This document shows, piece after piece, positions 1 to 8,258 of a DNA stretch of 45,374 nucleotides. The notes beneath the pieces are model-generated. The model made no database searches. It was not told the DNA's origin and saw only the letters and a program-made list of their open reading frames with translations. This DNA comes from an uncultured Bacilli bacterium (GTDB taxonomy: Bacteria > Bacillota_I > Bacilli_A > RF39 > UBA660), in assembly GCA_934096075.1 (NCBI GenBank), contig CAKOLN010000010.1, positions 1-45,374 of the forward strand, read 5' to 3'. Within the stretch, counting starts at the first letter, position 1, and each line of letters opens with the position of its first letter. Made by a program: the position numbers and the translations under genes.

Positions 1-143
1 AAAAAGTGCATTTTCTTTTGAAAACACACTTTTATTACTTAATTGCACTTATTTGTGCACTTTAGATTGATTCAACGCTTTAATATGATTAATTTATGAT
101 AATGTCTTAAGTAATAACTTTGGAAAATGTCTCAAGGTTAATG

Positions 144-166
144 TATAATATATCACTTAAAGTGAT
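144..166 (+). promoter_or_regulatory. TATAAT box followed by a palindrome, upstream of the broken transposase
   Basis: A perfect TATAAT lies at 144-149. It is followed at 152-166 by the palindrome ATCACTT-A-AAGTGAT, which would sit around the transcription start and could be an operator. No good -35 is seen at the normal distance. Two copies of AATGTCTYAA (101-110, 126-135) lie just upstream. The palindrome is seen directly; a regulatory role is inferred. Confidence 0.35.
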
Positions 167-194
167 GTTTAAAATGAGAAAGGTTGAATTAAGA

Positions 195-470
195 ATGAAT
201 GAAAAAGAAAATATGAAGTTATTAAAGATTTGGTAGATCACAATGGTAACAAAAACAGAGCTGCTAAAAAACTCGGTTTATCAAGATGACAGATTGATCG
301 TCTATTAATTAAATATAAAGAGAAAGGCAAATCTGTATTTGTACATGGCAACAGAAACAAAAACCAACTAGTACGTTAGATAGGTCAATCTATGAATATA
401 TTATACTACTTTACAAGAATAAATATCAAGGTTGGAATTTTCAACACATTGAATTTTATTCCGTTTATGG
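195..470 (+). pseudogene. Degenerate IS1202-like (ISNCY group) transposase N-terminus
   Basis: Translating across frames gives a start like MNEKE, then YEVIKDLVDHNGNKNRAAKK, LGLSR(stop)QIDRLLIKYKEKGK, VFVHGNRNKNQ and later NKYQGWNFQHIEF. This is the helix-turn-helix start typical of IS1202-type transposases, which usually begin with MNEKEKYEVIK-like sequence and contain a 'GNRN.KP' stretch. The copy has in-frame stops (TGA near 287, TAG near 378) and at least two frame changes, and nothing of the catalytic domain follows. It is a dead remnant. The family call comes from pattern memory, not a search. Confidence 0.7.
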
Positions 471-569
471 AATAATGTGCGTTTTTATAAAAACTATAAT
501 TATTTACACTTATATTGAAATTTTTTTAGTTTAATTATTAAAAATTAGTTATGAGTAACACCAAAATTC

Positions 570-634
570 GTACCTAAATTGTACCTAAAATTATTTTATC
601 AATACTGATGCCTCGCAAACCCTTATAAAATGGG
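570..634. other. Possible integration scar: paired GTACCTAAA repeats and CCCTTATAAAATGGG
   Basis: Two direct copies of GTACCTAAA (570-578, 581-589) are 11 bp apart, one helical turn, the spacing usual for tyrosine-integrase arm sites. They are followed at about 616-634 by GCAAACCCTTATAAAATGGG. The stretch lies between a dead transposase and the terminator of a small RNA gene, and 3' ends of small RNA genes are common integration sites. No integrase is nearby in the window, so the function is inferred. Confidence 0.25.
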
Positions 635-636
635 CA

Positions 637-753
637 CAAAAAATGAGAGCACGGTTAAATGCTCTCTTCAGGGGGTTTTGGTTGAATACACTCTCACCTT
701 AAAATCGTAAGAGCGATATTCGCAATATTCGCATAACATTCATCTGCTATGCT
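637..753 (-). ncRNA. Structured small RNA of about 117 nt with its own promoter and terminator
   Basis: A consensus promoter (TTGACA, 17 bp, TATCAT) fires leftward and an intrinsic terminator ends the transcript about 117 nt later. Three hairpins are seen in the RNA. SL1 (752-731) pairs GCAUAGC with GUUAUGC. SL2 (721-684) pairs GAAUA with UAUUC and CGCUCUUAC with GUGAGAGUG, a 14-bp stem with one bulged U and a 9-nt loop. SL3 is the terminator. Between SL2 and SL3 lies an unpaired stretch containing CCCCCUGAA, the sort of C-rich segment Gram-positive regulatory RNAs use to bind Shine-Dalgarno sequences. A near repeat GAAUAUUGC/GAAUAUCGC lies between SL1 and SL2. It has no ORF and I do not recognise it as 6S, SRP, tmRNA or RNase P RNA. 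The existence of the transcript is well supported; its role is unknown. Confidence 0.75.
638..666 (-). terminator. Intrinsic terminator of the small RNA
   Basis: On the minus strand GAGAGCA (666-660) pairs with TGCTCTC (651-645) around an 8-nt loop, followed by ATTTTTT. The U-run exists only for leftward transcription, which fixes the RNA strand. Confidence 0.8.
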
Positions 754-759
754 AATTAA

Positions 760-788
760 ATGATATAAAATTTTTACCCCGTTGTCAA
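760..788 (-). promoter_or_regulatory. Sigma-A type promoter of the small RNA
   Basis: The minus strand carries TTGACA (788-783), a spacer of exactly 17 bp and TATCAT (765-760). The start point is predicted near 753-754, immediately before the first RNA hairpin. It lies about 30 bp past the yebC stop codon and points away from yebC. Confidence 0.75.
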
Positions 789-817
789 TGATTTTATTAA
801 AACTTTATAAAACTTTT

Positions 818-1534
818 TTATAAATTAACATTATGATATACATTACTCACATCATCAACTTCGTCTAACATATTTAAGATTTTTTGGAAGGCAACTAAAT
901 CATCACCTTCTAAAGTAACCATATCTTTGGCATATTTACCAATTTCATCAACTTCAAAATTAATACCAGGATAAGCACTTTCTAATGCTTTTTTCATATT
1001 AGACATGTCACTTGGAGCAGCATATATTAATAAGATATCTCCATCCATTTCCATATCTTTTACATCTATATCAGCATTAAATAATACATCCATAACTTCA
1101 TCTTCAGTATGACCTTTTATACCAACTACACATAAGTTGTCATACATATATGAAATTGCTCCTTGACTAGCTATTTTTGCGGCTGTCTTGTTAGCTACCG
1201 TTTTAATGCTAGCAACTGTTCTATTAACATTATCAGTTAAGCATTTAATAATCATATTGCTTCCACCAGGTCCGAATGCTTCATATTCACATACTGTGTA
1301 ATCTTCAGTTACTCCTTTATTAACCTTGTCTATGCTTCTTTGAATAACATCTGCAGGTACTTGTTCCTTTTTAGCCTTTTCAATTATACTTCTTAAAGTT
1401 AAATTACCATTAGGATCAGTTCCCCCTGTTTTGGCTGCTTGATAAATCTCCTTTGCATATATTGAATATAATTTTGATTTTGCTGCAGCAGTTTTTGCCA
1501 TTGATGCTGCCCTTACTTCATGAGCTCTACCCAT
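818..1534 (-). CDS. yebC: YebC/PmpR family protein
   Basis: This is a 238-aa YebC/PmpR protein, a family described as transcriptional regulators and more recently as factors that relieve ribosome stalling at polyproline stretches. The family start MGRAHEVRAASMAKT and the block LTLRSIIEKAKKEQVPADVIQ are seen, followed by the acidic C-terminal domains (GPGGSNMIIKCLTDN, ...EVDEIGKYAKDM). The length is typical. A GTG three codons upstream (1543) overlaps the Shine-Dalgarno AAGGA, so the ATG at 1534 is the better start. It begins about 20 bp after the recG stop and is most likely cotranscribed with recG. The polyproline role is family knowledge, not visible here. Confidence 0.95.
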   Translation of the reverse strand: MGRAHEVRAASMAKTAAAKSKLYSIYAKEIYQAAKTGGTDPNGNLTLRSIIEKAKKEQVPADVIQRSIDKVNKGVTEDYTVCEYEAFGPGGSNMIIKCLTDNVNRTVASIKTVANKTAAKIASQGAISYMYDNLCVVGIKGHTEDEVMDVLFNADIDVKDMEMDGDILLIYAAPSDMSNMKKALESAYPGINFEVDEIGKYAKDMVTLEGDDLVAFQKILNMLDEVDDVSNVYHNVNL

Positions 1535-1553
1535 AAATTTCACTTCCTTCTTT

Positions 1554-3551
1554 CTAATCTAAACTCTTGATTTCGTTTACTATTTTATAATAATTTTTAT
1601 AATTTTTAAAGTTATTTATTACATTTTCTTTTAAAAATTGTTCAGAATCAGACTTTGCCTGTAATAAAATATTAAAATCTCTCTTAATATCTGCTAGTTT
1701 AAAAGCCATATCTCCGCTTTGTTTTACTCCAAATAAATCTCCTTCTTTTCTCATTTCAAAGTCTTTTTCTGTAATATAAAATCCATCACTGCTTTCTTCC
1801 ATTACTTTTAATCTTTTATTATTTTTACTACCGACTAGCACACAAGTAGAATCAAAACTATTCCTACCTATTCTACCTCTTAATTGATGTAATGTTGCAA
1901 GTCCAAATCTTTCTGCATTAAATATAACCATCATAGTGGCATTTTTTACATCTACTCCAACTTCAATAACTGTTGTACTAACAAGAATCTTACTAACACC
2001 ATTTTTAAAGTCATCCATTACTTTATCTTTTTCTTTCTTGTCAAGCTTTCCATGCATAAGACCTATATTAACTTTATTATTAAATGCTACTTCTAATTTA
2101 TTTTTAATTTCAGTGATTGCATTAACTTCACTATTTTCACTTTCTTCAATTAAAGGGGTCACAACATAAATTTGATGTCCTTTTTTTATTTCATCTAACA
2201 TCATATATAATATATCAGTAATTTCTTTTTCACTTTTAATAATAGTTTTTATTTCTTTTCTACCACTTGGCTTAGTTTTAATTAAAGAAATATCCATATC
2301 TCCATAAATTGTCAGTGCGTAAGTTCTAGGTATAGGTGTTGCGGACATATAAAGAATGTCTGGAATTTCTCCTTTATTTCTCAAACTATTTCTTTGATTA
2401 ACTCCAAATCTATGTTGTTCATCAGTTATAACTAATCCCAAATTTTTAAACTTTACTTTATCACTTATAATTGCGTGAGTACCAATTAATAAGTCTATCT
2501 CTCCATTCTCAAGTTTTTCATATATTCTTTCTTTATCTTTCTTTTTGGTACTACCGACAAGTAATTCTACTTTCATGTCAGTGTCAATTAGTAAGTTTTT
2601 AATATTTTCATAATGCTGGACTGCAAGTACTTCTGTTGGAGCCATTAAACTTGATTGATAGCCACTTAAATAAACCATGTAGGATGCTACTACCCCTACA
2701 ATTGTCTTACCACTACCTACATCTCCACAAATAAGTCTATTCATTCTACTAGTACTCTTTAAATCTCTTTCTATTTCCACAATGGCTTTTTTTTGATCAT
2801 TAGTTAATTCAAATGGTATACTTCCTAAAAAATCTTGTAACTTATTTACATCAAATATTTTTGGTTCTTTATTACAATCTTTAGTTTTGATAAACTTTAA
2901 ATAATTTATTTTAAACATAAAACTAAATAGTTCTTCATAAATAAGTCTTAACTTAGATACTTTAATATCATTAATATTTTTAGGAAAGTGTATCTTAGAC
3001 AAAGCACTTTTTTTATCAATAAATTTATATTTATCAATTAAATATTCTGGTATATTGTCATTAACTTCATTACATATTTCTAATCCGTTAAATATATATT
3101 TACTAAGTTGTTTATTAGTTAGTCCATTAGTCAAATGATAAACACTTTCTATACTACCATCTATTACACCATTTAAAATGATATTATTTGCCATGACAGT
3201 ATTTCTTTTTTCATTATATTTACCCATAACTGTAATAAGTTTACCGGGTACTAAATTATTTTTCATAAAAGCACGGTTAAATATACTTATATTAACTATT
3301 TTGCCATTCGTAAACATTCTAAAATTAACTGTGTTTAATTTAGCTTTTATAAATCTAACAATAGGGACACTATCAATCTTCCCAATTATTATTACATCTT
3401 CTCCATCACTTGCTTCATTTATATTATTTATTTTATATTGATTGTATCTAAAAGGGTAATATTCTAATAAACTTTCTACATCAGTAATACCTAAACTACT
3501 AAGCAGTGTTTTACTTTTATCACCTATTCCTTTAATTTTTTCTAATTCCAT
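1554..3551 (-). CDS. recG: ATP-dependent DNA helicase RecG
   Basis: This 665-aa protein is RecG, which remodels stalled replication forks and Holliday junctions. In order it has an N-terminal helical and OB 'wedge' region (to about residue 230), a helicase core with Walker A GDVGSGKT (276-283), DEQH box (377-380), SATPIPRT, and the C-terminal QLRGRIGR motif. The open frame extends 24 codons further, but a consensus promoter lies inside that extension, with its start point close to ATG GTG. The ATG at 3551, preceded by GGTGA, is therefore chosen, and it also gives the usual RecG start (MELEKIKGIG). It heads an operon with yebC. Confidence 0.95.
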   Translation of the reverse strand: MELEKIKGIGDKSKTLLSSLGITDVESLLEYYPFRYNQYKINNINEASDGEDVIIIGKIDSVPIVRFIKAKLNTVNFRMFTNGKIVNISIFNRAFMKNNLVPGKLITVMGKYNEKRNTVMANNIILNGVIDGSIESVYHLTNGLTNKQLSKYIFNGLEICNEVNDNIPEYLIDKYKFIDKKSALSKIHFPKNINDIKVSKLRLIYEELFSFMFKINYLKFIKTKDCNKEPKIFDVNKLQDFLGSIPFELTNDQKKAIVEIERDLKSTSRMNRLICGDVGSGKTIVGVVASYMVYLSGYQSSLMAPTEVLAVQHYENIKNLLIDTDMKVELLVGSTKKKDKERIYEKLENGEIDLLIGTHAIISDKVKFKNLGLVITDEQHRFGVNQRNSLRNKGEIPDILYMSATPIPRTYALTIYGDMDISLIKTKPSGRKEIKTIIKSEKEITDILYMMLDEIKKGHQIYVVTPLIEESENSEVNAITEIKNKLEVAFNNKVNIGLMHGKLDKKEKDKVMDDFKNGVSKILVSTTVIEVGVDVKNATMMVIFNAERFGLATLHQLRGRIGRNSFDSTCVLVGSKNNKRLKVMEESSDGFYITEKDFEMRKEGDLFGVKQSGDMAFKLADIKRDFNILLQAKSDSEQFLKENVINNFKNYKNYYKIVNEIKSLD

Positions 3552-3569
3552 AATATTCACCATGACTAA

Positions 3570-3598
3570 ATAATACAATACAAAAACTTGTTTGTCAA
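3570..3598 (-). promoter_or_regulatory. Promoter of recG-yebC
   Basis: The minus strand has TTGACA (3598-3593), a 17-bp spacer and TATTAT (3575-3570). Transcription would start about 12-16 nt upstream of the recG ATG, giving a very short leader. Confidence 0.7.
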
Positions 3599-3650
3599 TA
3601 CTTAATATATTTTTATTATTCATTAGAAAGTAAAATCTTATAGTATTCTA

Positions 3651-3693
3651 AATAAAAACACTAGATGTAACTACTTAGTTAATTTTCTAGTGT
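3651..3693 (-). terminator. Terminator after the HEPN/57-aa unit
   Basis: On the minus strand ACACTAGA (3693-3686) pairs with TCTAGTGT (3665-3658), followed by TTTTATTT. The first arm overlaps the end of the 57-aa gene. Confidence 0.6.
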
Positions 3694-3844
3694 ATTCGTC
3701 TTTTGAATTTTGTTCAATTTGTTGTTTCATTAATTTGTTTTGTTCTTCAATTGCCATTGTTAATCTTTTTAATACATAGATATTTCCATTAAATTCTCTA
3801 ATAGCATATGTTAAATTTTTCATTACATCATCTGAATAAGACAT
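3671..3844 (-). CDS. Small coiled-coil protein, 57 aa
   Basis: A short ORF begins MSYSDDVMKNLTYAIREFNG and ends KDEYTRKLTK. It has an optimal ribosome binding site, AAGGAGGT, eight bases before the ATG. The middle (NKLMKQQIEQNSKDE) is Q/E/K-rich and probably a single amphipathic helix or short coiled coil, with no signal peptide or membrane segment. It starts 36 bp after the stop of the two-motif HEPN-like protein and precedes a terminator, so the two are probably cotranscribed. I do not recognise a family. A small partner or antidote for the upstream protein is possible, by context only. Confidence 0.7.
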   Translation of the reverse strand: MSYSDDVMKNLTYAIREFNGNIYVLKRLTMAIEEQNKLMKQQIEQNSKDEYTRKLTK

Positions 3845-3880
3845 ATTTTTACCTCCTTCGTGGGTTAATATTTTAACATA

Positions 3881-5587
3881 TTAAGGTTTAGGTGTCAAAT
3901 TTGCTGATTCATTTGATATTTTCGCATTTTCTTTAAGTCTATCATAAATAAAGTCAATTATTAAATCATGGTTATTATTCATTAAAAATATAAAATCTTT
4001 TAGTCCTATACTTGCTTTAAAGGTTGTTTTTCCTTCATATATATTTTCAAAATATATTTTACATGTTTCAAAAGTTTCATCTAAACTTACTTTATAATCT
4101 CCATGTGCGATTGAATTTCTTATTCCATTTATAATAGCAAGATTTTTTATATAAGTAGTATTATTATTAAAGTATGTGATTTTTTCATTTAAATCTTGTA
4201 TCTCTCCATTTATTTTACTTATATATCCATTTAGAGTTGCTAATTTATTATTCATTAAATTTACTACTTTAGTGTTTCCATTCTTTTGGTTTGTATTTAT
4301 TTGCATTTTTGTTTTATTTAAAGAGTTTGTTAGTTCCGATAATTTCTTTTGTTTAGATGCTAATTCTAGTTTTACTCCATTTATATATTTATCGTCTATA
4401 GTATATAGTTCAATGTTCAAAAGTGATAAGTCTAATTTACTATAATCTAACCCATCTAATGGTTTAGAAGTGTATGCATTTTTGTTTTCATATAAATCAT
4501 CTAATGAATAACTGAATAAACTATTAAACATGGCAATTGCCCCCATTACTGCTTCACTATATGTTATTTGAAGACTGCCATATACTTCTTCCACATATTT
4601 TTCAATATTAATGCTGTTATTTTTATCAATTGAATCTAATATTATTAAGTTATTCATGCTTGATGATAATCCTTCAAATTTATGATTTGTATTTAAAAGT
4701 TTTCCAAAGTGTTTTGATACATAATCTATTTCTTCTTTATAGTCTACATCCTTTGGAATCATAATTAATAGATTTTCAGCAACTTTTTCATAGTCAATGT
4801 TTTCTATTTTAACAAATTCATAACTAAAATTGTATCCTTCTTTTTCTACTTCTGTTTCAAATATTCTTAAATATTTGATGTTATTTGTTCTTTTGTATTC
4901 ACTAATAGCATAATTTAATATACTTAGAATTCTTCCTTCAATTGGTTTAGAGTCTTTTTTAGATAAAGTTATTTCTAATTTTTTAAATGATTTTAAAAAT
5001 CTTTCTAATTCTTTTTTATTAGATATTGGTTTTTTTCTATCTGTTTGAATATTAGTAGTTATCAATAGTGTTTCTTTATGTTCTATTTCAGTTCTATTTT
5101 TGTAGTAATCATTAAGAGCATATACAATAAAATTAGTTAGTTTTGATATACTTAGTTTTATTTCTTTATTTTTTACATTTAATATTATTTTAGAATGTTT
5201 TAGGTCTATATAGAAGTTACCATGAGCTAGTTTGTTTCTTAGTAAGGCGACTACTTCGGCAGCATTACCTATTAAAGTGTTATCAATTATGTAGCCTTTG
5301 TCTGTTTTTGTAGCAACATTTTCTACTGTTTTTTCTAGAGAGTTTGTTAATAGTTTTGATTCAAAATTTAGATTACCTATGTTTTCTACTATATCTTCTT
5401 TAATTGATAATAATATGTTAGTTATAAATCCTATTTTGGCAGTGTCTATAAATTCTTTATTTGTTATATCTTTTGATGCAGGTCCATTTTGTAGATATGC
5501 TTTTTCTAATAAGAATGATGTGTAAACTAAATTACCTTTATAGTAGTTTAATATCGTATTTAATTTATTTAATTCAAAGTCTGTCAT
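3881..5587 (-). CDS. Protein with two HEPN-like RNxxxH modules, 568 aa
   Basis: No named family is recognised. The protein has two copies of an RNxxAHG motif: RNKLAHGN at about 117-124 and RNSIAHGDY at about 490-498. Each is followed by a beta-rich stretch (YIDLKHSKIIL; YKVSLDETFETCKIYF), so the two ends look like diverged copies of one module. R-x4-H is the catalytic signature of HEPN ribonucleases, found in abortive-infection proteins, toxins and, as a pair, in Cas13. A Lys/Asn/Gln-rich probable coiled coil (about 405-475) sits before the second motif. There is no signal peptide. The start at 5587 has AGGAGG seven bases upstream; the longer frame has no such site. A 57-aa gene follows in the same unit. 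No CRISPR repeats or cas genes are in the window, so an RNA-guided role is not supported. RNase activity is inferred from the motif alone. Confidence 0.7.
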   Translation of the reverse strand: MTDFELNKLNTILNYYKGNLVYTSFLLEKAYLQNGPASKDITNKEFIDTAKIGFITNILLSIKEDIVENIGNLNFESKLLTNSLEKTVENVATKTDKGYIIDNTLIGNAAEVVALLRNKLAHGNFYIDLKHSKIILNVKNKEIKLSISKLTNFIVYALNDYYKNRTEIEHKETLLITTNIQTDRKKPISNKKELERFLKSFKKLEITLSKKDSKPIEGRILSILNYAISEYKRTNNIKYLRIFETEVEKEGYNFSYEFVKIENIDYEKVAENLLIMIPKDVDYKEEIDYVSKHFGKLLNTNHKFEGLSSSMNNLIILDSIDKNNSINIEKYVEEVYGSLQITYSEAVMGAIAMFNSLFSYSLDDLYENKNAYTSKPLDGLDYSKLDLSLLNIELYTIDDKYINGVKLELASKQKKLSELTNSLNKTKMQINTNQKNGNTKVVNLMNNKLATLNGYISKINGEIQDLNEKITYFNNNTTYIKNLAIINGIRNSIAHGDYKVSLDETFETCKIYFENIYEGKTTFKASIGLKDFIFLMNNNHDLIIDFIYDRLKENAKISNESANLTPKP

Positions 5588-5644
5588 AGGTGCCTCCTTT
5601 TCATTGTGCATTATTATACTATAATTTAACAATTTTTTCTATAA

Positions 5645-5667
5645 GAAAAGATACCATAAGGTACCTT
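5645..5667 (-). terminator. Terminator after the chimeric pseudogene
   Basis: On the minus strand AAAGGTACC and GGTATCTTT form a 9-bp stem (one G-U pair) around TTAT, followed by TTC-rich sequence. Confidence 0.5.
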
Positions 5668-6290
5668 TATAAACTTTTTCCATTAATGTATAATTTATAA
5701 CCATTTAAATCTATATTACTGTTGGTAGTGTCTTCATTTTCTAAAGATGTTATGTATGTATCTTTTGTTAATTTTATTTTAGATGTTTTGTCTAAAGTTA
5801 AAGTTATGTTTTCAGATTCATTATCAGTATTTATACTACCTTCAAAATAAGAAGAATCTTTCATAGTCATTTTTAATGAAGATATTGAATCTACTACAAT
5901 ATTACCTTCTACATTTTGTTTATTTAATATTAATGTTACATCACCGCCATTTTTGCCACTTGTTCCCCATGAATCTTTTTGAATTTTTAGGAAGTTACCT
6001 TCAGAATCAGTATTTGTTATTTCATTGTTGGTTAATGTTATGGTTGATAAAGAAATGTTTAATGTTATGTCACCAAAATTTATGGTGTCATTTTTGTTAG
6101 ATACTTTTAGTTCTTTGTTAACTCTTCTTACCAATTCTTCTAAATGGAAAGGTTTTGTTATATAGTCATCAGCACCAACATCAAAGTAATCTAATTTGTC
6201 TTCAATACTTGATTTAGCAGTTAACATTATTATTTTACTTGATATGTTTTCTTCTTTAAGATTTTTTATTAGATGAAGATTTTTAAATTC
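5667..6290 (-). pseudogene. Chimera: truncated response regulator joined to the end of a beta-helix surface protein
   Basis: The upstream half reads EFKNLHLIKNLKEENISSKI, then MLTAKSSIEDKLDYFDVGAD, DYITKPFHLEELVRRV: the second half of an OmpR-type receiver domain with its conserved TAK and TKPF. Its N-terminus, including the phosphorylated Asp, is missing; homology stops at about 6290, against a terminator. Near 6010 the frame passes from the regulator linker (INFGDITLNISL) into a repetitive beta-rich C-terminus (GGDVTLILNKQNVEGNIVVD, DLNGYKLYINGKSL) typical of carbohydrate-binding/beta-helix surface proteins. There is no DNA-binding domain and no signal peptide. The ORF is open but two unrelated protein ends are fused, so it is best read as a deletion remnant. 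Misassembly is an alternative. Confidence 0.7.
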
Positions 6291-6293
6291 AAA

Positions 6294-6323
6294 AAAGTTA
6301 TTCCAGTGTACTGGAATAACTTT
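6294..6323 (-). terminator. Strong terminator of the surface operon
   Basis: AAAGTTATTCCAG and CTGGAATAACTTT form a perfect 13-bp stem with a 4-nt loop, flanked by A-runs and T-runs on both sides, so it can act in both directions. It lies directly after the LCP stop codon. Confidence 0.85.
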
Positions 6324-8258
6324 TTATTCGTTTGTTTCTTCATTTTCTGAAGTATTGTTGTTATTGTTGTTGTTTTCTTCATTATTATTGTTGTTCTCTT
6401 CGTTCTTATCATCTTCTTTTGTGTCTTCATCACTAGGTTTAGATGGCTCAGGCTCTTTTACTGTTTCTTTTAATCTAATAACATCTACAGTAATTGTGCT
6501 TGGTATTTTGTCTATTATTACTCTATCATGTACACTTTGATTAATAATTTGACCATCAACATAACTTGTATCAGAGCTTTCTATTTCATTTACTTGTATA
6601 CTTCTACCTACTGATGATGCCCAAGATTGTGCATAAGATAATGTACTTCCTATTAAATCAGGCATTAGTGTTTTTCTTGCTTCACTATAGTACTTATAAC
6701 CGACTATTTCCTTTTCATAAGGTGTATTAATACTAAAGTTCATTTTCTTTATTTCTTCTTGTTCAATTTGTCCTAGATTTATTTTCATTGCTTTAATTAT
6801 ACTGTCTAAACTTTGTTGATAATTTTGGAATGTGTAAGTATAACCCCAACTTTCATATACTGTTAAATCATATCCTGTTAAGAATGTTTTTGTAATATTT
6901 AAATTTACATCTCCACCTTTAACCATTAGTGATTTAGCAATGTTATAGAAAGATAAAAGTTCTTCAGTTGTCATACTTAAATCAATGTTATCACTTATTG
7001 TATCTAAAATTTTGTATAAATCATTAACATTTCTAATTGTTTTAGCTTGATTAATCATTCCTTCAACTACTAATTGTTGATTTTGTCCTCTTTGGAAATC
7101 TCCAAGTGGAAGTGTTTTTCTATGTCTTGCTAGTGCAAGAGCTTGTTTACCATTAAGCACTTGTACTCCTTTGTTTAGACATATTTCGTATCCAGGTCCT
7201 TCCATTCTATCTTCATTACTTTCACAGAAATCCATTGGTACATCTACTGTAATTCCACCTAGTACATCTACTAAATCAATTACACCTCTGAAGTTAATTT
7301 TTGCATAATAATCAATTGTCAATCCTGTAAAGTTTTCAACTGTTTTTACCATACATTTTGTACCACCCCAGGCTGCAGCATTAATTTTTGTTAAGTTTCC
7401 ACCACAGGCCATTCTTACATATGTATCTCTTGGAATACTAAACATTGTAGCATGTAAAGTTTCTGGATCAAATGATATTAACATTATTGTGTCTCCATTA
7501 AATGAACTACTTGATTTTATACTAGCTTCTTCTGAGTCAATACCTAATAATAATATTGTGAATGGCTTAGTAATTTTTGTTCCGGTAGATATTATATCTT
7601 CTTCTGTATTTGATTTTTTATAATTTTTACCATATTCATGAATTAAATATATTTTAGTATCTTTATCAAAGTTTTCTATACTTTTAAACATATTTTGATA
7701 GTTTGAACTTATGAATATTGCATCTATTTCACCATTAGTTAATGCTGTCATAAGTGTTATTGTATCAGAATATTCTTTTATTTCATTTTTATCTTTTAAT
7801 TTATATTGTGTTATTAATTCATTTGGTAATATATATCCTTCTATATCTTCTTCATCAGATATCATACCTATTTTTATATCTTTAATTTTATCAATTTTAT
7901 TTCCTAAGTCTTTTAATGAAATTAATGATGTGTGATATTTTACTTCATCAGTACTAAAGTCATTTAACTTACTATAAACTGTTAATATTAAGTAAGCAAC
8001 TATTCCACATATAATACTCATAAGTATTGATAGTATTGTGAATGTAATAAATTTTTTCTTTTTTTGTCTTTTAGCACTATCAATGAGTGAATAGTCAAAT
8101 AAAATTGTGAATAAAAGAAGGATTATAATTACCATTATTCTATAGAATGTTTCAATACCTTTAAGTAAGTATAATGAATAAATAGTAAATCCAACTGCGC
8201 CAGTAAGTATTAAACATAATATGAATGTAATTATATATAATGGTTTAATTTTTTTCAT
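6324..8258 (-). CDS. LytR-CpsA-Psr (LCP) family protein with PASTA-like C-terminus
   Basis: LCP enzymes attach polyprenyl-linked glycopolymers to peptidoglycan outside the membrane. This 644-aa protein has three N-terminal membrane segments (about 7-30, 38-58, 70-93), an extracytoplasmic domain (about 110-225), then the LCP core with SFNGDTIMLISFD, SIPRDTY (274-280), and ALALARHRK..GDFQRGQNQQ. A PASTA-like segment (LMPDLIGSTLSYAQSWA) follows, and an Asp/Glu/Asn-rich tail ends the protein. The ATG at 8258 has AAGGAG upstream; the longer frame would use a TTG buried in the previous gene. It overlaps the cohesin-like gene by 14 bp, so the two are translationally linked. The polymer substrate is unknown. 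Confidence 0.9.
   Translation of the reverse strand: MKKIKPLYIITFILCLILTGAVGFTIYSLYLLKGIETFYRIMVIIILLLFTILFDYSLIDSAKRQKKKKFITFTILSILMSIICGIVAYLILTVYSKLNDFSTDEVKYHTSLISLKDLGNKIDKIKDIKIGMISDEEDIEGYILPNELITQYKLKDKNEIKEYSDTITLMTALTNGEIDAIFISSNYQNMFKSIENFDKDTKIYLIHEYGKNYKKSNTEEDIISTGTKITKPFTILLLGIDSEEASIKSSSSFNGDTIMLISFDPETLHATMFSIPRDTYVRMACGGNLTKINAAAWGGTKCMVKTVENFTGLTIDYYAKINFRGVIDLVDVLGGITVDVPMDFCESNEDRMEGPGYEICLNKGVQVLNGKQALALARHRKTLPLGDFQRGQNQQLVVEGMINQAKTIRNVNDLYKILDTISDNIDLSMTTEELLSFYNIAKSLMVKGGDVNLNITKTFLTGYDLTVYESWGYTYTFQNYQQSLDSIIKAMKINLGQIEQEEIKKMNFSINTPYEKEIVGYKYYSEARKTLMPDLIGSTLSYAQSWASSVGRSIQVNEIESSDTSYVDGQIINQSVHDRVIIDKIPSTITVDVIRLKETVKEPEPSKPSDEDTKEDDKNEENNNNNEENNNNNNNTSENEETNE

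Noticed and set aside
637..753. tracrRNA, 6S, SRP or tmRNA
   Set aside because: None of their conserved sequences are found, there is no CRISPR array, and the size and hairpin order do not match.
3552..3623. 24-residue N-terminal extension of RecG
   Set aside because: A full promoter (TTGACA-17-TATTAT) lies inside it, so it is upstream of the transcription start.
3881..5587. Cas13-like RNA-guided nuclease
   Set aside because: The two RNxxxH motifs are suggestive, but no repeat-spacer array or cas gene is in the window and the protein is smaller than known Cas13. RNxxAHG also occurs in many non-CRISPR HEPN proteins.
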